Shown here one piece after another: positions 8,189-16,083 of a stretch of 23,336 bases of DNA (position 1 is the stretch's first letter; every line of letters starts with the position of its first letter). Both the position numbers and the translations under genes were made by a program. This DNA is from Woeseiaceae bacterium (GTDB lineage: Bacteria; Pseudomonadota; Gammaproteobacteria; Steroidobacterales; Woeseiaceae), in the NCBI GenBank assembly GCA_022866645.1, contig JALHUQ010000112.1, positions 1-23,336 on the forward strand. Direction: 5' to 3'. Under the pieces are notes generated by a model, which saw only the letters and a list, made by a program, of their open reading frames with translations, was not told the origin of the DNA and searched no databases.

Positions 8189-8198
8189 CGAAGCTTCG
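8189..8198. promoter_or_regulatory. 10-bp palindrome upstream of dodecin gene
   Basis: CGAAGCTTCG is a perfect palindrome about 27 nt upstream of the dodecin start, with TCGAAT repeated on both sides (8182-8187 and 8204-8209). It could be an operator for the stress-type gene run. No convincing -35/-10 pair was found there, and a 10-bp palindrome can occur by chance. Confidence 0.25.
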
Positions 8199-8317
8199 TG
8201 TAGCTCGAATTTTAAAAGGTGCCTATTGTGGAAAGCCACGTTCATGCTGACACCACAGGTACAAATTGGAATCTTTTGAGCGGTCAGTCAATTTTACAAA
8301 CGTAGCGATACGATATT

Positions 8318-9352
8318 TTAATCCATATTTGCTGACGCGGCAAACTGCGACTCCTGAAATTGCCTCGGACTCATCGACGTCCAGCGTTTGAACGCCCTGG
8401 AGAAATTGCTCTGCTCGGAGAATCCCAGTAGATAGGCGATCTGTGCCTGCGAGTGTTTCTTGTCCCGCAGATAGGTCTCTGCAAGACTGCGTTGTGTGCC
8501 TTCGAGAACATCCCGATAGCTCAAGCCCTCCAATTGTAACTGACGTTGCAAGGTGCTTGTGCTGCGATTGAGCCGTCTGGATACGAGGTCCTGATCAGCC
8601 TTGCCTGAAGGCAGTAGTGCGATGAGCAATTGGCGGACCTGTGAGGCGACCTTCTGCGGGTCCAGGGTTTCGATATATTGCTCGGCAATTCTGTCCGTCA
8701 CCTTGGCAACGTCCGGGGCACCGAGTGGCAGCGACTCGCGAAGTGTCTCTTTTTCAAAGTGCATGACTCCGACTTCGGCATTGAACCGGATTGGGGCACG
8801 CAGCGCCTCGCGATAGGCCTCAGGATGGGTCGTCGCTGGACAAGTCAACTCAACACGCAACGGTCGAATTTCCTTCTCCGCGATTGCGTCGCACAAAGCC
8901 AGCAGCGCCGTCATGCCACAATCAATTCCTTCCTTCGGCGGGGCTTTCGATGGGTCCGGGAAAATTGTAGACAACGCATAGCTGTCGGGTGTTTCGGTCA
9001 GACTGACCAGCACGGATGCCGTTGACATCAGTCGCATGTAGCGGGTAAGGCGCTGCATGGCGCCGAGCAGCGTGGAGCTCGCCAACCAAGAATATCCGAA
9101 CGCGTAAAAATGCACCGGTTTGGCGTGGCGGCCCGTTATGAGGCCGATAGCGTCATCACCGGACGCTATTCTGGCCAGCTCCCATAACTTGCGAATTCTG
9201 GAAAGCGGATAGCGTAGCTGCGGCGACTCTGGCGGCGTCAGCGGTATGCCGGCCTGCAAATAGATCGGCTCAGGGTCGATACCGTAGTCCTCTCGAAGAG
9301 CCGTTGCCAGCAAAGCGGTGGTTGAGGCCAGTGTCGACGGTTCGTACAGCAT
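8318..9352 (-). CDS. AraC-family transcriptional regulator
   Basis: A 344-residue regulator of the OruR/ArgR-like AraC subgroup. Residues about 20-200 form the N-terminal ligand domain (Arabinose_bd type, PF12625-like). The C-terminal two helix-turn-helix units (about 245-340) include RRLNRSTSTLQRQLQLEGLS and the hallmark second unit IAYLLGFSEQSNFSRAFKRW followed by MSPRQF. No ribosome site precedes ATG 9352, and a candidate promoter ends only about 10 nt upstream, so the message may be leaderless. It diverges from the 9424-11507 gene chain over a 71-nt gap, which makes that chain its most likely target. The inducer is unknown. Confidence 0.92.
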   Translation of the reverse strand: MLYEPSTLASTTALLATALREDYGIDPEPIYLQAGIPLTPPESPQLRYPLSRIRKLWELARIASGDDAIGLITGRHAKPVHFYAFGYSWLASSTLLGAMQRLTRYMRLMSTASVLVSLTETPDSYALSTIFPDPSKAPPKEGIDCGMTALLALCDAIAEKEIRPLRVELTCPATTHPEAYREALRAPIRFNAEVGVMHFEKETLRESLPLGAPDVAKVTDRIAEQYIETLDPQKVASQVRQLLIALLPSGKADQDLVSRRLNRSTSTLQRQLQLEGLSYRDVLEGTQRSLAETYLRDKKHSQAQIAYLLGFSEQSNFSRAFKRWTSMSPRQFQESQFAASANMD

Positions 9353-9361
9353 ATGAAGGGT

Positions 9362-9390
9362 ATTGAATCGAACTTGACTGGTTTAGACAA
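9362..9390 (-). promoter_or_regulatory. Candidate promoter for the AraC gene
   Basis: On the minus strand TTGTCT (9390-9385) and TTCAAT (9367-9362) are 17 nt apart, a sigma-70-like arrangement with partial consensus matches. Transcription would begin only a few bases before ATG 9352, in keeping with the missing ribosome site. It lies in the 71-nt divergent gap, so a regulator bound here could affect both directions. Confidence 0.3.
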
Positions 9391-9423
9391 GAGCGAAAAC
9401 GGCGTGTCGTCTAACTTAGGCGC

Positions 9424-9858
9424 ATGGAAATCAGCGACAGCAATGTTTTGAACACGCCGGCACGGGACGACTCACTCGAGACCGCCGATGCGGTTGCGCG
9501 TGCCGCACATTTGTGGATTCGCTCGCTCTGCCTGAATGAATTTCAAACAGAAGACGAGCGTTACGCGATTGCGGGCGGGCTGGTCGTCGGGTTGTGTGAG
9601 CGACTCGCCCTCAATTTCAGAATTCAGGAGCTTGTCGCCTACGTCTACACCTTACTCGATAACGAGGGCAACCAGGCATTAGCCGTCTCTCGCTTGATGC
9701 TGGATCAGCCGATCCCTCAACTGATGCGGCGCGCCCATGACTTCGGCAGATCCGAGGCCGCCGGCATTGTCGAGATGCTTGGTTATCACGATCACTACAA
9801 ACCACTTTCCGAGGTGGTTAAGGCATCACGTTTAACGGGAGATCAAAGTGACTACTGA
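9424..9858 (+). CDS. Hypothetical protein, first gene of coupled chain
   Basis: I do not recognise this 144-residue protein. It has no signal peptide or membrane helix and appears mostly alpha-helical and acidic, with segments such as DAVARAAHLWIRSLCL (about 22-37) and LVVGLCERLALNFRIQELVAYVYTLL (53-78, quoted only by its helix-forming character here). The ribosome site before ATG 9424 is weak. The 3' end overlaps the start of a 31-residue membrane microprotein by 11 nt, so the two are translated together. It diverges from the AraC regulator. Function cannot be inferred beyond membership in this gene chain. Confidence 0.75.
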   Translation: MEISDSNVLNTPARDDSLETADAVARAAHLWIRSLCLNEFQTEDERYAIAGGLVVGLCERLALNFRIQELVAYVYTLLDNEGNQALAVSRLMLDQPIPQLMRRAHDFGRSEAAGIVEMLGYHDHYKPLSEVVKASRLTGDQSDY

Positions 9859-9943
9859 AAAATGGACAAGTAACAAACCTGTTTTGTACTGGGCGACGCT
9901 CGCCGTCATGATTGCGGGGTTCGTGGCAGTGGTGTTGTCATGA
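9848..9943 (+). CDS. 31-residue single-pass membrane microprotein
   Basis: A short frame with GTG start at 9848 and stop at 9941-9943. It has a good GGGAG ribosome site 6-7 nt upstream, lies across the end of the preceding gene (11-nt overlap) and overlaps the next start as ATGA (9940-9943). The product begins with a polar segment (TTEKWTSNKP) and then has one strongly hydrophobic helix (LYWATLAVMIAGFVAVVL, residues 13-30). The double overlap and ribosome site argue that it is real, not a chance frame. It may be a small partner of the three-helix membrane protein encoded next. Such genes are normally missed by annotation length cut-offs. Confidence 0.65.
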   Translation: MTTEKWTSNKPVLYWATLAVMIAGFVAVVLS

Positions 9944-10263
9944 TCCTGGAAGGGATAGCGACCAAGGAACTGGAACGAGACAGGACTCGCAAGATCTGCC
10001 TCGGAGTATCGGGATTCCTTTACGCCCTCATTGTGTACCAGATTCCGGCGTCTATTACTGCCATGGTTATCGCGGAGGCCGACAATGTGGGTTTGAGCAA
10101 AGCATCGATCCTGATTCAGTTTGCAGTAGGTTTGTCGCTAAGCGTGATAGCCTACTGCAGCGCGTGGGACCGCTCGTTCATACTCGGTATGCGTAGCTGT
10201 TATGGCGTGCTGCTCGGACTTGTCTTTGCTTTGGGTGCGTACTCAATTCTGGCCAGTATCTAG
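9940..10263 (+). CDS. Three-helix membrane protein, unknown function
   Basis: A 107-residue protein with a polar, charged N terminus (LEGIATKELERDRTRK, 3-18) and three predicted membrane helices (about 20-44, 54-74 and 86-106). I do not recognise a family. ATG 9940 overlaps the stop of the 31-residue microprotein by 4 nt, and no separate ribosome site is clear, so translation is probably coupled to it. The next gene's ATG follows the stop codon directly. Confidence 0.75.
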   Translation: MILEGIATKELERDRTRKICLGVSGFLYALIVYQIPASITAMVIAEADNVGLSKASILIQFAVGLSLSVIAYCSAWDRSFILGMRSCYGVLLGLVFALGAYSILASI

Positions 10264-11127
10264 ATGGATACCTTTTATACAAATGCATACACCGTGAGAG
10301 CAATTGCAGCGCTATTAGCATTGGCGGCTATTACCGGCTGTGCAGCACAAAATGAATTGTCCAGGTTTCGTGCTGCAGCCGTTGCGTCCTCGCCGGAGTC
10401 CTGTTCGTCACAACTCGGCGGTGGCAAGCGATCGCAGCAGCATGAGTTGGACTCGTCTGATATTCGCGTGGTGAACTGGAATATCCAAAAAGGGGGCGAT
10501 CCGGACTGGACCGCTGACCTCGCAACCGTCGCTGGCAAACCCGACCTGATGATCTTTCAGGAGGCGTCGTTGGACGCGGGCGTCTGGGAAGTCCTTGCTG
10601 CGGGTCATTATCGTTCGTTTGCTCCGGGCTATCGCACGCCGGGCGCGTCCGGGTCGTTGACGGGTGTGATGACCATTAGTTCCGTGGAACCGCTGGCGCA
10701 TTGCAGCCTTGTTAGCGTGGAGCCCTGGTTACGCTCTCCAAAAGCCACGATGATTACCGAGTACGGATTGACTGGCACCGATCAATCGCTATTGGTCGTC
10801 AACATCCATGTTATTAATTTCACCTTCGGCAACAAGGATTTTCGGGAACAAATTCGACGCACGCTGTCTGCTATGAATGGGCACTCAGGTCCGATACTGC
10901 TGTCTGGCGACTTCAATACCTGGCGCACAGGGCGGTCGGAGATTTTGCGCGAGTTGACTACTGAACAGGGCCTTACGATGTTGAATTTCGACGAAGATTA
11001 CCGCAAGCGAGCTTTCGGGCGACCACTGGATCATATCTACGTCCGTGGTCTGCAAGTGATTGACGCGACGACCAATCGTGTTGGCTCATCCGACCACAAC
11101 CCAATGTCAGCGAGGTTTAGCTTATGA
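10264..11127 (+). CDS. EEP-fold hydrolase lipoprotein
   Basis: A 287-residue member of the endonuclease/exonuclease/phosphatase superfamily. Residues 10-26 form a lipoprotein signal with lipobox ITGC (Cys26); the +2 Ala fits outer-membrane sorting by the enterobacterial rule. Catalytic signatures are present in order: VVNWNIQKG (69-77, Asn73), IFQEAS with Glu100, NIHVINF with His182, LLSGDFNTW (Asp216, Asn218), DHIYVRG (256-262) and SSDHNP (275-280, Asp277-His278). The enzyme should thus be an active metal-dependent phosphodiesterase or phosphatase facing the periplasm; whether the substrate is nucleic acid, lipid or another phosphoester is not visible. ATG 10264 follows the previous stop directly, and its own stop overlaps the next ATG by 4 nt. 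Confidence 0.87.
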   Translation: MDTFYTNAYTVRAIAALLALAAITGCAAQNELSRFRAAAVASSPESCSSQLGGGKRSQQHELDSSDIRVVNWNIQKGGDPDWTADLATVAGKPDLMIFQEASLDAGVWEVLAAGHYRSFAPGYRTPGASGSLTGVMTISSVEPLAHCSLVSVEPWLRSPKATMITEYGLTGTDQSLLVVNIHVINFTFGNKDFREQIRRTLSAMNGHSGPILLSGDFNTWRTGRSEILRELTTEQGLTMLNFDEDYRKRAFGRPLDHIYVRGLQVIDATTNRVGSSDHNPMSARFSL

Positions 11128-11507
11128 GTGTGCGAGCCACTTTCATCGCCGTCCTGGTCGTAATCGGCCTGACGCAAGCTACCGCGCACGCCGACGAGAT
11201 TCCGGCAGAGATCAATTATCTGCTCACGACTATGGGTGGCAGTGATTGCACCTTTATTCGCAACGGCAACGAATACAATGCCGAAGATGCGGAAGCGCAC
11301 CTGCGCATGAAATATGGGCGAGGTAAGCGTTACGCATCGACTACCGAGGATTTCATCAAGAATCTGGCGAGCCAGAGCTCAATGAGCGGGAAGCCGTACT
11401 ACATCGCTTGCAACGGTGAGGAGAAGACCGAGTCCGGTACCTGGCTGATGCAGTTGCTGCTCGAGCACCGAGCGACCGGGCAATCCAAAGAGCGTGAGAT
11501 CGAATAG
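11124..11507 (+). CDS. YfeK/DUF5329 family secreted protein
   Basis: A 127-residue protein with a signal peptide ending in AHA (21-23). The mature part carries the family core: a start like EIPAEINYLLTTMGGSDCTF, then FIRNGNEYNAEDAEAHLRMK (44-63) and TTEDFIKNLASQSSMSGKPY (73-92), closely matching E. coli YfeK in order and spacing. Two cysteines (Cys42 and Cys97) could form a disulfide in the periplasm. It overlaps the EEP lipoprotein gene as ATGA and is the last gene of the chain. The function of the family is unknown; its pairing here with a periplasmic hydrolase suggests a joint envelope role, as inference. Confidence 0.8.
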   Translation: MSVRATFIAVLVVIGLTQATAHADEIPAEINYLLTTMGGSDCTFIRNGNEYNAEDAEAHLRMKYGRGKRYASTTEDFIKNLASQSSMSGKPYYIACNGEEKTESGTWLMQLLLEHRATGQSKEREIE

Positions 11508-11533
11508 AGGCGTTTCCGGTATCATCCGTCGGC

Positions 11534-12934
11534 ATGAACACCCAAACACCAAGCCCGTCGGGCTCTACTGTTGCCGAAGCCGAAGCCTTTCTGGCGGCGC
11601 ACCCGGATATCGAAGCCTTCGATATTGTTTTGCATGACAGCAACGGTATCGGCCGCGGGAAAATCATCCGTCGCGGCGAGCTGTTGTCGGTTTTTACCGG
11701 CGGACGCTTCATGCCGATTTCCATACTGGGCCTCGATATCTGTGGTGAAGATGTCCACGAAACCGGCCTGATCTGGGATCACGGCGACGGCGACCTTCGT
11801 GCCTGGCCGATCCCCAACACACTGACGCGCCTGCACGGCACCAGCCCGCCGCGCGGCGAGGTGCTGTTGTCGCTCTACACCCTGGACGGGGCGCCAATGA
11901 CGTCGGATCCCCGCCATGCGCTGCAAGTGCAGGTCGATGCGCTTGCCGCCGAAGGTTTATACCCGGCCGCCGCATTCGAACTGGAGTTCTTCCTCCTGGC
12001 CAATGACCGCGATGCCGATGGGCGGGTGCGTCCGGCCGACGCTGTGCTGGATGGGCGGAAATCCTGCAAAACGGAGGTTTATTCGGTTGATCACCTGCAC
12101 GGAATGGAACCGCTGTTTTCGAATATCTACGCGGGTGCCGCCTCGGCCGGGATCAATGCGGAAACCGTTATTTCCGAGTATGCGCCCGGCCAGTACGAGC
12201 TGACCCTGCACTACCGCGACAATGTAATGCAGGCCGCTGATGACCTGGTGCGGCTGAAACGCGTCGTGCGTTTGTCGGCCCGCCGTTTCGGCGTAACCGC
12301 GTGCTTCATGGCAAAGCCGATCGAACGATATGCCGGGAGTGGAATGCATTTCCACGTCTCACTGCCGGATGGAAAGGGAAAGAATCTGTTTGCCGAAAGC
12401 AAAGAGGGAGTGTGGAACAACACAATACTGCACGCGCTCGGCGGCATGCGTGCGACGATGGGCGAATCGATGCTGGTCTTTGCTCCGCACGCGAATTCAT
12501 GGCGACGGTTTTCCAACCAGAGTTACGCGCCGATCTCGGCAAACTGGGGCGTCAATAACCGCTCAGTGGCCCTGCGTATTCCGGCCGGTGCAGTGTCTGC
12601 ACGGCGTATCGAGCACCGTCCGGCGGGTGTGGACGCGAACCCTTATTTGGTTGCTGCCACTGTTCTGGCGGCGATGCGTCATGGCCTGCAGCAGAAGATC
12701 GATCCGGGCCCCGAGACGACCGGTAATGGCTATGACGAAGACGATCGCCGTTCCGCGGTTATTCCGCGTGACTGGCGCTCAGCCATCGAGGCGGCGGAGA
12801 ATTCAGAGTTCCTGAAAGCGGCGCTGGGTGCTGACATGCACCGTACTTTTGTTGCCGTGAAGTCGGCCGAGTACGCGCGCGTGGCTCGCACCATTTCGGA
12901 TGTGGATTACGACTTGTACCTGCATACTGTTTAA
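11534..12934 (+). CDS. Glutamine synthetase family, PuuA-like ligase
   Basis: A 466-residue member of the type I glutamine synthetase superfamily, of the gamma-glutamylpolyamine synthetase (PuuA-like) branch, which joins glutamate to an amine with ATP. Conserved sites visible include FELEFF (Glu149, Glu151), SEYAPGQYE (Glu215, Glu222), GMHFHVSL (His272/His274), ANSWRRF (320-326), NRSVALRIP (342-350) and EHRPAGVDANPYL (360-372). The adenylylation loop of true GlnA is not evident. The ribosome site is weak, but no better start is seen. No puuB, puuC or puuD homologue is adjacent, so the amine substrate is uncertain; the neighbours downstream are a glutathione transferase and an amidohydrolase. 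Confidence 0.9.
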   Translation: MNTQTPSPSGSTVAEAEAFLAAHPDIEAFDIVLHDSNGIGRGKIIRRGELLSVFTGGRFMPISILGLDICGEDVHETGLIWDHGDGDLRAWPIPNTLTRLHGTSPPRGEVLLSLYTLDGAPMTSDPRHALQVQVDALAAEGLYPAAAFELEFFLLANDRDADGRVRPADAVLDGRKSCKTEVYSVDHLHGMEPLFSNIYAGAASAGINAETVISEYAPGQYELTLHYRDNVMQAADDLVRLKRVVRLSARRFGVTACFMAKPIERYAGSGMHFHVSLPDGKGKNLFAESKEGVWNNTILHALGGMRATMGESMLVFAPHANSWRRFSNQSYAPISANWGVNNRSVALRIPAGAVSARRIEHRPAGVDANPYLVAATVLAAMRHGLQQKIDPGPETTGNGYDEDDRRSAVIPRDWRSAIEAAENSEFLKAALGADMHRTFVAVKSAEYARVARTISDVDYDLYLHTV

Positions 12935-13172
12935 ACACTGCAGGTTGCGGCGCAAGGGCGCACATATGACGACAGTAATCGAAGTGGCTTCGGAAAGGGA
13001 TATAGCATTGAATTTCGCGGCACGCGAGGAGTACATGCTGATGACCACCTTGCTGTAAGTCACCACGACGACAGCGACGCTTCCACTCGATAGTCAGGAA
13101 AAGGCACTCCGCCACCATCCGTTTGCCAGAGGAAAACTGGTAAAGTGGCTGCCTCATGCAAGGAGATCAGCA

Positions 13173-13790
13173 GTGTCGAATTACAAACTAAGCTATTTTG
13201 ATTTCAATGGCGGACGCGGTGAGCCGGTCCGGATCACATTTCATGCAGCGGGAATTGAATTCGAGGACGACCGCCTGTCATTCCAGGAATTTGGCGCGAT
13301 GCGGCAGAGCACGCGTTTCAATTCCCTGCCCGTGCTCGAGATCGACGGTAAGCAGGTGACCCAGACCAATGCCATGCTTCGTTATGTGGGCAAGCTGGGC
13401 GGGCTTTATCCGGACGACGGTATGCAGGCGCTGTACTGCGACGAAGTCATGAGCGCTGTCGAGGATCTCAGTCATCACATCGGGCGGACTATTGGCCTGC
13501 AGGGCGACGAGCTTCGGGAGGCACGTGCAAAACTCGTCGAAGGTTGGTTGCCTACCTTCTTGCGCGGGCTCGATGCCCTCTTAACGCGCGGCGGCGGACA
13601 GTATTTTGCTGACAATCGACTGACCGTGGCCGACTTGAAGGTCTTCATACAGACGGGTTGGCTGCAATCAGGGTCGCTGGATCATATTCCTGCCGATCTC
13701 GTGCAGCGAGTCGCACCGGGTCTCGTCAAACACCACGAGCGCATCAAAACTGATCCTTGCGTCGTCACCTACTACGCGAGTCGTGCTTAG
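13173..13790 (+). CDS. Glutathione S-transferase (sigma-like)
   Basis: A 205-residue soluble glutathione S-transferase. The thioredoxin-like N domain begins YKLSYFDFNGGRGEPVRI (4-21); Tyr8 is placed like the catalytic Tyr of sigma-class enzymes, LPVLE (52-56) holds the cis-proline, and QTNAMLRYVG (64-73) holds the glutathione gamma-glutamyl contact, with Thr in place of the usual Ser. The rest is the all-helical domain with the N-capping LTVADLKVF. The GTG start is fixed by AGGAG (13161-13165) 7 nt upstream. It catalyses glutathione conjugation or related reactions; the substrate is unknown. Confidence 0.9.
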   Translation: MSNYKLSYFDFNGGRGEPVRITFHAAGIEFEDDRLSFQEFGAMRQSTRFNSLPVLEIDGKQVTQTNAMLRYVGKLGGLYPDDGMQALYCDEVMSAVEDLSHHIGRTIGLQGDELREARAKLVEGWLPTFLRGLDALLTRGGGQYFADNRLTVADLKVFIQTGWLQSGSLDHIPADLVQRVAPGLVKHHERIKTDPCVVTYYASRA

Positions 13791-13797
13791 CTTCAAT

Positions 13798-13817
13798 GGG
13801 GTCGAACCCCTTTTCAA
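13798..13817. repeat. GGTCGAACC-family intergenic motif, copy A
   Basis: GGGGTCGAACCCCTTTTCAA lies between the GST stop and the amidohydrolase start. The core is one base short of a perfect palindrome. It shares CCCCTTTTCAA (11 nt) with copy C at 20511-20521 and the GGGGTCGAAC arm with the terminator hairpin at 16025-16060, so it belongs to an interspersed repeat family. Confidence 0.5.
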
Positions 13818-13827
13818 GGCATAAATC

Positions 13828-15579
13828 ATGAGACAAATGAATCTACTCGCCGCGGTTGTATTCCTGGGATTGGTGGCGAGCTGCGCTGAGGACCATCCCG
13901 ACCCCACCAAGGCCGAAACTGCCAGCCTGATACTGACCAATGCCCGCGTGTATACGCTGAATTGGGACGAACCCGCTCTGGATGGCACGGTCATGCCCAA
14001 TGCACCACACGATGAGGGCGGCTGGCATCCCGATGCGGAGGCGGTCGCAACTCAAGGTCGCGAGATACTGTTTGTGGGCAGTAACGATGACGCTATGAAA
14101 TTCAAAGGCGAGTCGACACGGGTCATCGACTTGGCCGGAGCGACGGTGATTCCAGGACTGGTCGATTCGCACACCCACATTTTTGGCCTCGGTGCGCTGC
14201 TTGACCAGGTCAACCTGGTCGACGTCGCGACTGAGGAAGCAGCCGTTGCATTGATTGTCGAACGGGCGAAGTCCGTGCCACCGGGCGAGTGGATCGTCGG
14301 ACGTGGCTGGGACGAAGGCGCCTGGGCGAATCGTTATCCCGACAAGGCCATGCTGACGTTGGCGGTGCCCAACCATCCGGTATTTATGGACAGCCTGCAC
14401 GGTTTCGCAGGCTGGGGTAATCAGATGGCGCTTGATGCGGCGGGGATTAGCGCAAAAACGGAAGTGCCGGTCGGCGGGGAGATGCGCCTCGGCAGTGACG
14501 GTCAGCCCAGCGGATTGTTCCTGAATCAGGGCGTGGAGATGCTGAGGGCCGCCATCCCTGCGCCCTCCCGAGAAACGTTGACGAATCAATTCTTGCTTGG
14601 CATCAGGCAGATGGCGGCGGATGGGTATACCGCAATACACGACGCGGGCCTTGATACACAGCAGATGAGCATACTCGAGGAACTCGAAGCTGCTGATAAA
14701 TTGCCGGTACGCGTTTATGCGATGTTGTCTTTGCGTGATGAAGAATTGATTCGAAAATGGATCGAGAAAGGTCCGGACACTGACACGGACAGCATGCTGG
14801 TGACGCGCACTGTTAAGGCCTATTACGACGGTGCGCTAGGTTCTCGAGGTGCGCGTCTGCTTTATGATTATGCAGATCAGCCGGGTCATCGTGGCATCAG
14901 CGGAGATGGCTACGGATTCAATCAGGAGCTGAATGCGGAAGCGATGAAAGCCGGATTCCAGATTGCGGTTCACGCGATCGGTGACGCCGGCAATCGTGAA
15001 GCGATCGACATCCTCGAACACGTCATCAAAGAAAATCCGTCAACCGCCAGGAACAGGCACCGCATCGAACATGCGCAGGTAATAAGCCCTGACGATATTC
15101 CTCGCCTGGGACAGTTGGGCATCATTGCTTCGATGGAACCACCGCATGCGATGGAAGATAAGACGTGGGCGGAGGAGCGCCTGGGCCCGGAGCGTATCCT
15201 CGGTGCCTATGCCTGGCGATCGCTAAGGGAGTCGGGCGCCCGTTTGACTTTCAATTCCGACAACCCCGGTTCCGATCACACTATATTTTACGGCTTGCAT
15301 TCGGCGATCACGCGGCAGGACAAGAACCAGCAACCTGAAGGGGGTTGGTATGCGGATCAGAGAATGACCGCCGACGAAGCCGTGCGCGCCTACTCCACCT
15401 GGTCCGCCTATGCGAGTTTTCGTGAAGACGAAACAGGGATCATTGCGGCAGATCGGTGGGCCGATCTCACTGTCATGGACGTGGATCCTTTCGTGCTTGC
15501 AGATGACAATCCAGGCGCCTTTTTGGGCGGGCGAATTATCATGACGATTGTCGACGGCAAAATTGTTTACGAGCGATAA
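13828..15579 (+). CDS. YtcJ-like amidohydrolase lipoprotein
   Basis: A 583-residue metal-dependent amidohydrolase of the amidohydrolase_3/YtcJ group. A lipoprotein signal ends in LVASC (Cys19), so the enzyme is probably anchored on the periplasmic side of the outer membrane. Metal and active-site features appear in order: DSHTHIFG (His115, His117), VKAYYDGALGSRGARL with Lys330 as the likely carbamylated bridge, VHAIGDAGN (His382), HRIEHAQV (His415) and FNSDNPGSD (Asp478). The C terminus, ADLTVMDVDPF and VDGKIVYE, completes the beta-sandwich composite domain. An insertion relative to short homologues is seen at about 45-75, a loop rich in acids and histidine. The natural substrate of this group is generally unknown; a secreted form suggests hydrolysis of imported amides. 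Confidence 0.9.
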   Translation: MRQMNLLAAVVFLGLVASCAEDHPDPTKAETASLILTNARVYTLNWDEPALDGTVMPNAPHDEGGWHPDAEAVATQGREILFVGSNDDAMKFKGESTRVIDLAGATVIPGLVDSHTHIFGLGALLDQVNLVDVATEEAAVALIVERAKSVPPGEWIVGRGWDEGAWANRYPDKAMLTLAVPNHPVFMDSLHGFAGWGNQMALDAAGISAKTEVPVGGEMRLGSDGQPSGLFLNQGVEMLRAAIPAPSRETLTNQFLLGIRQMAADGYTAIHDAGLDTQQMSILEELEAADKLPVRVYAMLSLRDEELIRKWIEKGPDTDTDSMLVTRTVKAYYDGALGSRGARLLYDYADQPGHRGISGDGYGFNQELNAEAMKAGFQIAVHAIGDAGNREAIDILEHVIKENPSTARNRHRIEHAQVISPDDIPRLGQLGIIASMEPPHAMEDKTWAEERLGPERILGAYAWRSLRESGARLTFNSDNPGSDHTIFYGLHSAITRQDKNQQPEGGWYADQRMTADEAVRAYSTWSAYASFREDETGIIAADRWADLTVMDVDPFVLADDNPGAFLGGRIIMTIVDGKIVYER

Positions 15580-15678
15580 GCGACGACCCCGTATTTATTC
15601 GTACTTATCACGATAACGCTGGCGCCGCCCCGGTGGAACAATGAAGCCCTGAATGTACCGCAATCCGGGGACGAGTCT

Positions 15679-15990
15679 ATGACCGATAAAACACTGCAGG
15701 CCTCGATGCCAGCCGAGTTGGCCGCTATCGTCGAGTGCGGCTATGCCACTTGGGCGAGCGATAGTGTGGCGTCCGAAATGCGCGCCCGCTTTAACAACGA
15801 GCGCATCCCCGTCGCCGGAGTACGCCATGTGCGGGTTTGGGGTCTGCAGGTCGATGACGAGCGCGAGCTGCCAGGCCTGGAAAGAACCCAGATGCCGGAC
15901 GAAGAACTCTGGGAGGTCAATCTGGAAGCGATAAACGGGTCGAAATACGAATTCGCTTCAACTTTGCTCAAGCCGGCCCTAGAACGTTAG
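15679..15990 (+). CDS. Hypothetical 103-residue protein
   Basis: I do not recognise this small acidic protein. It has no signal peptide or membrane helix. Distinct segments are RHVRVWGLQVDDERELPG (49-66) and ELWEVNLEAINGSKYEF (75-91), which look like beta-strands. A GGGGA ribosome site lies 8 nt before ATG 15679, and a bidirectional terminator follows. The last 58 nt (from 15933 to the stop) are 74% identical without gaps to the non-coding stretch 21069-21126, in the same frame and with a stop at the same position, which suggests a decayed second copy there. This also supports the reading frame being real. Confidence 0.6.
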   Translation: MTDKTLQASMPAELAAIVECGYATWASDSVASEMRARFNNERIPVAGVRHVRVWGLQVDDERELPGLERTQMPDEELWEVNLEAINGSKYEFASTLLKPALER

Positions 15991-16024
15991 TGGGATCGGG
16001 TCAATTTGGTGGACCAAAAAAAAG

Positions 16025-16060
16025 GGGGTCGAACCGATTTTGGATAATCCGTTCGACCCC
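16025..16060. terminator. Strong bidirectional terminator hairpin
   Basis: GGGGTCGAAC (16025-16034) pairs perfectly with GTTCGACCCC (16051-16060), and GATT (16036-16039) pairs with AATC (16046-16049) across a single C/C mismatch, leaving the 6-base loop TTGGAT. It is preceded by eight A (16016-16023) and followed by TCTAATTTTATTTTTT, so it can stop transcription in both directions. It lies between the convergent genes at 15679-15990 and 16084-17577. Its right arm and flank, GTTCGACCCCTCTAA, recur exactly at 21130-21144, so it is also copy B of the interspersed repeat. Confidence 0.85.
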
Positions 16061-16083
16061 TCTAATTTTATTTTTTCCGCTAG

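Noticed and set aside
12966..13058. 30-codon ATG frame between the glutamine synthetase and GST genes
   Set aside because: The ribosome site is weak, the product has no recognisable feature, and it neither overlaps nor couples with a neighbour. The 238-nt gap is otherwise empty.
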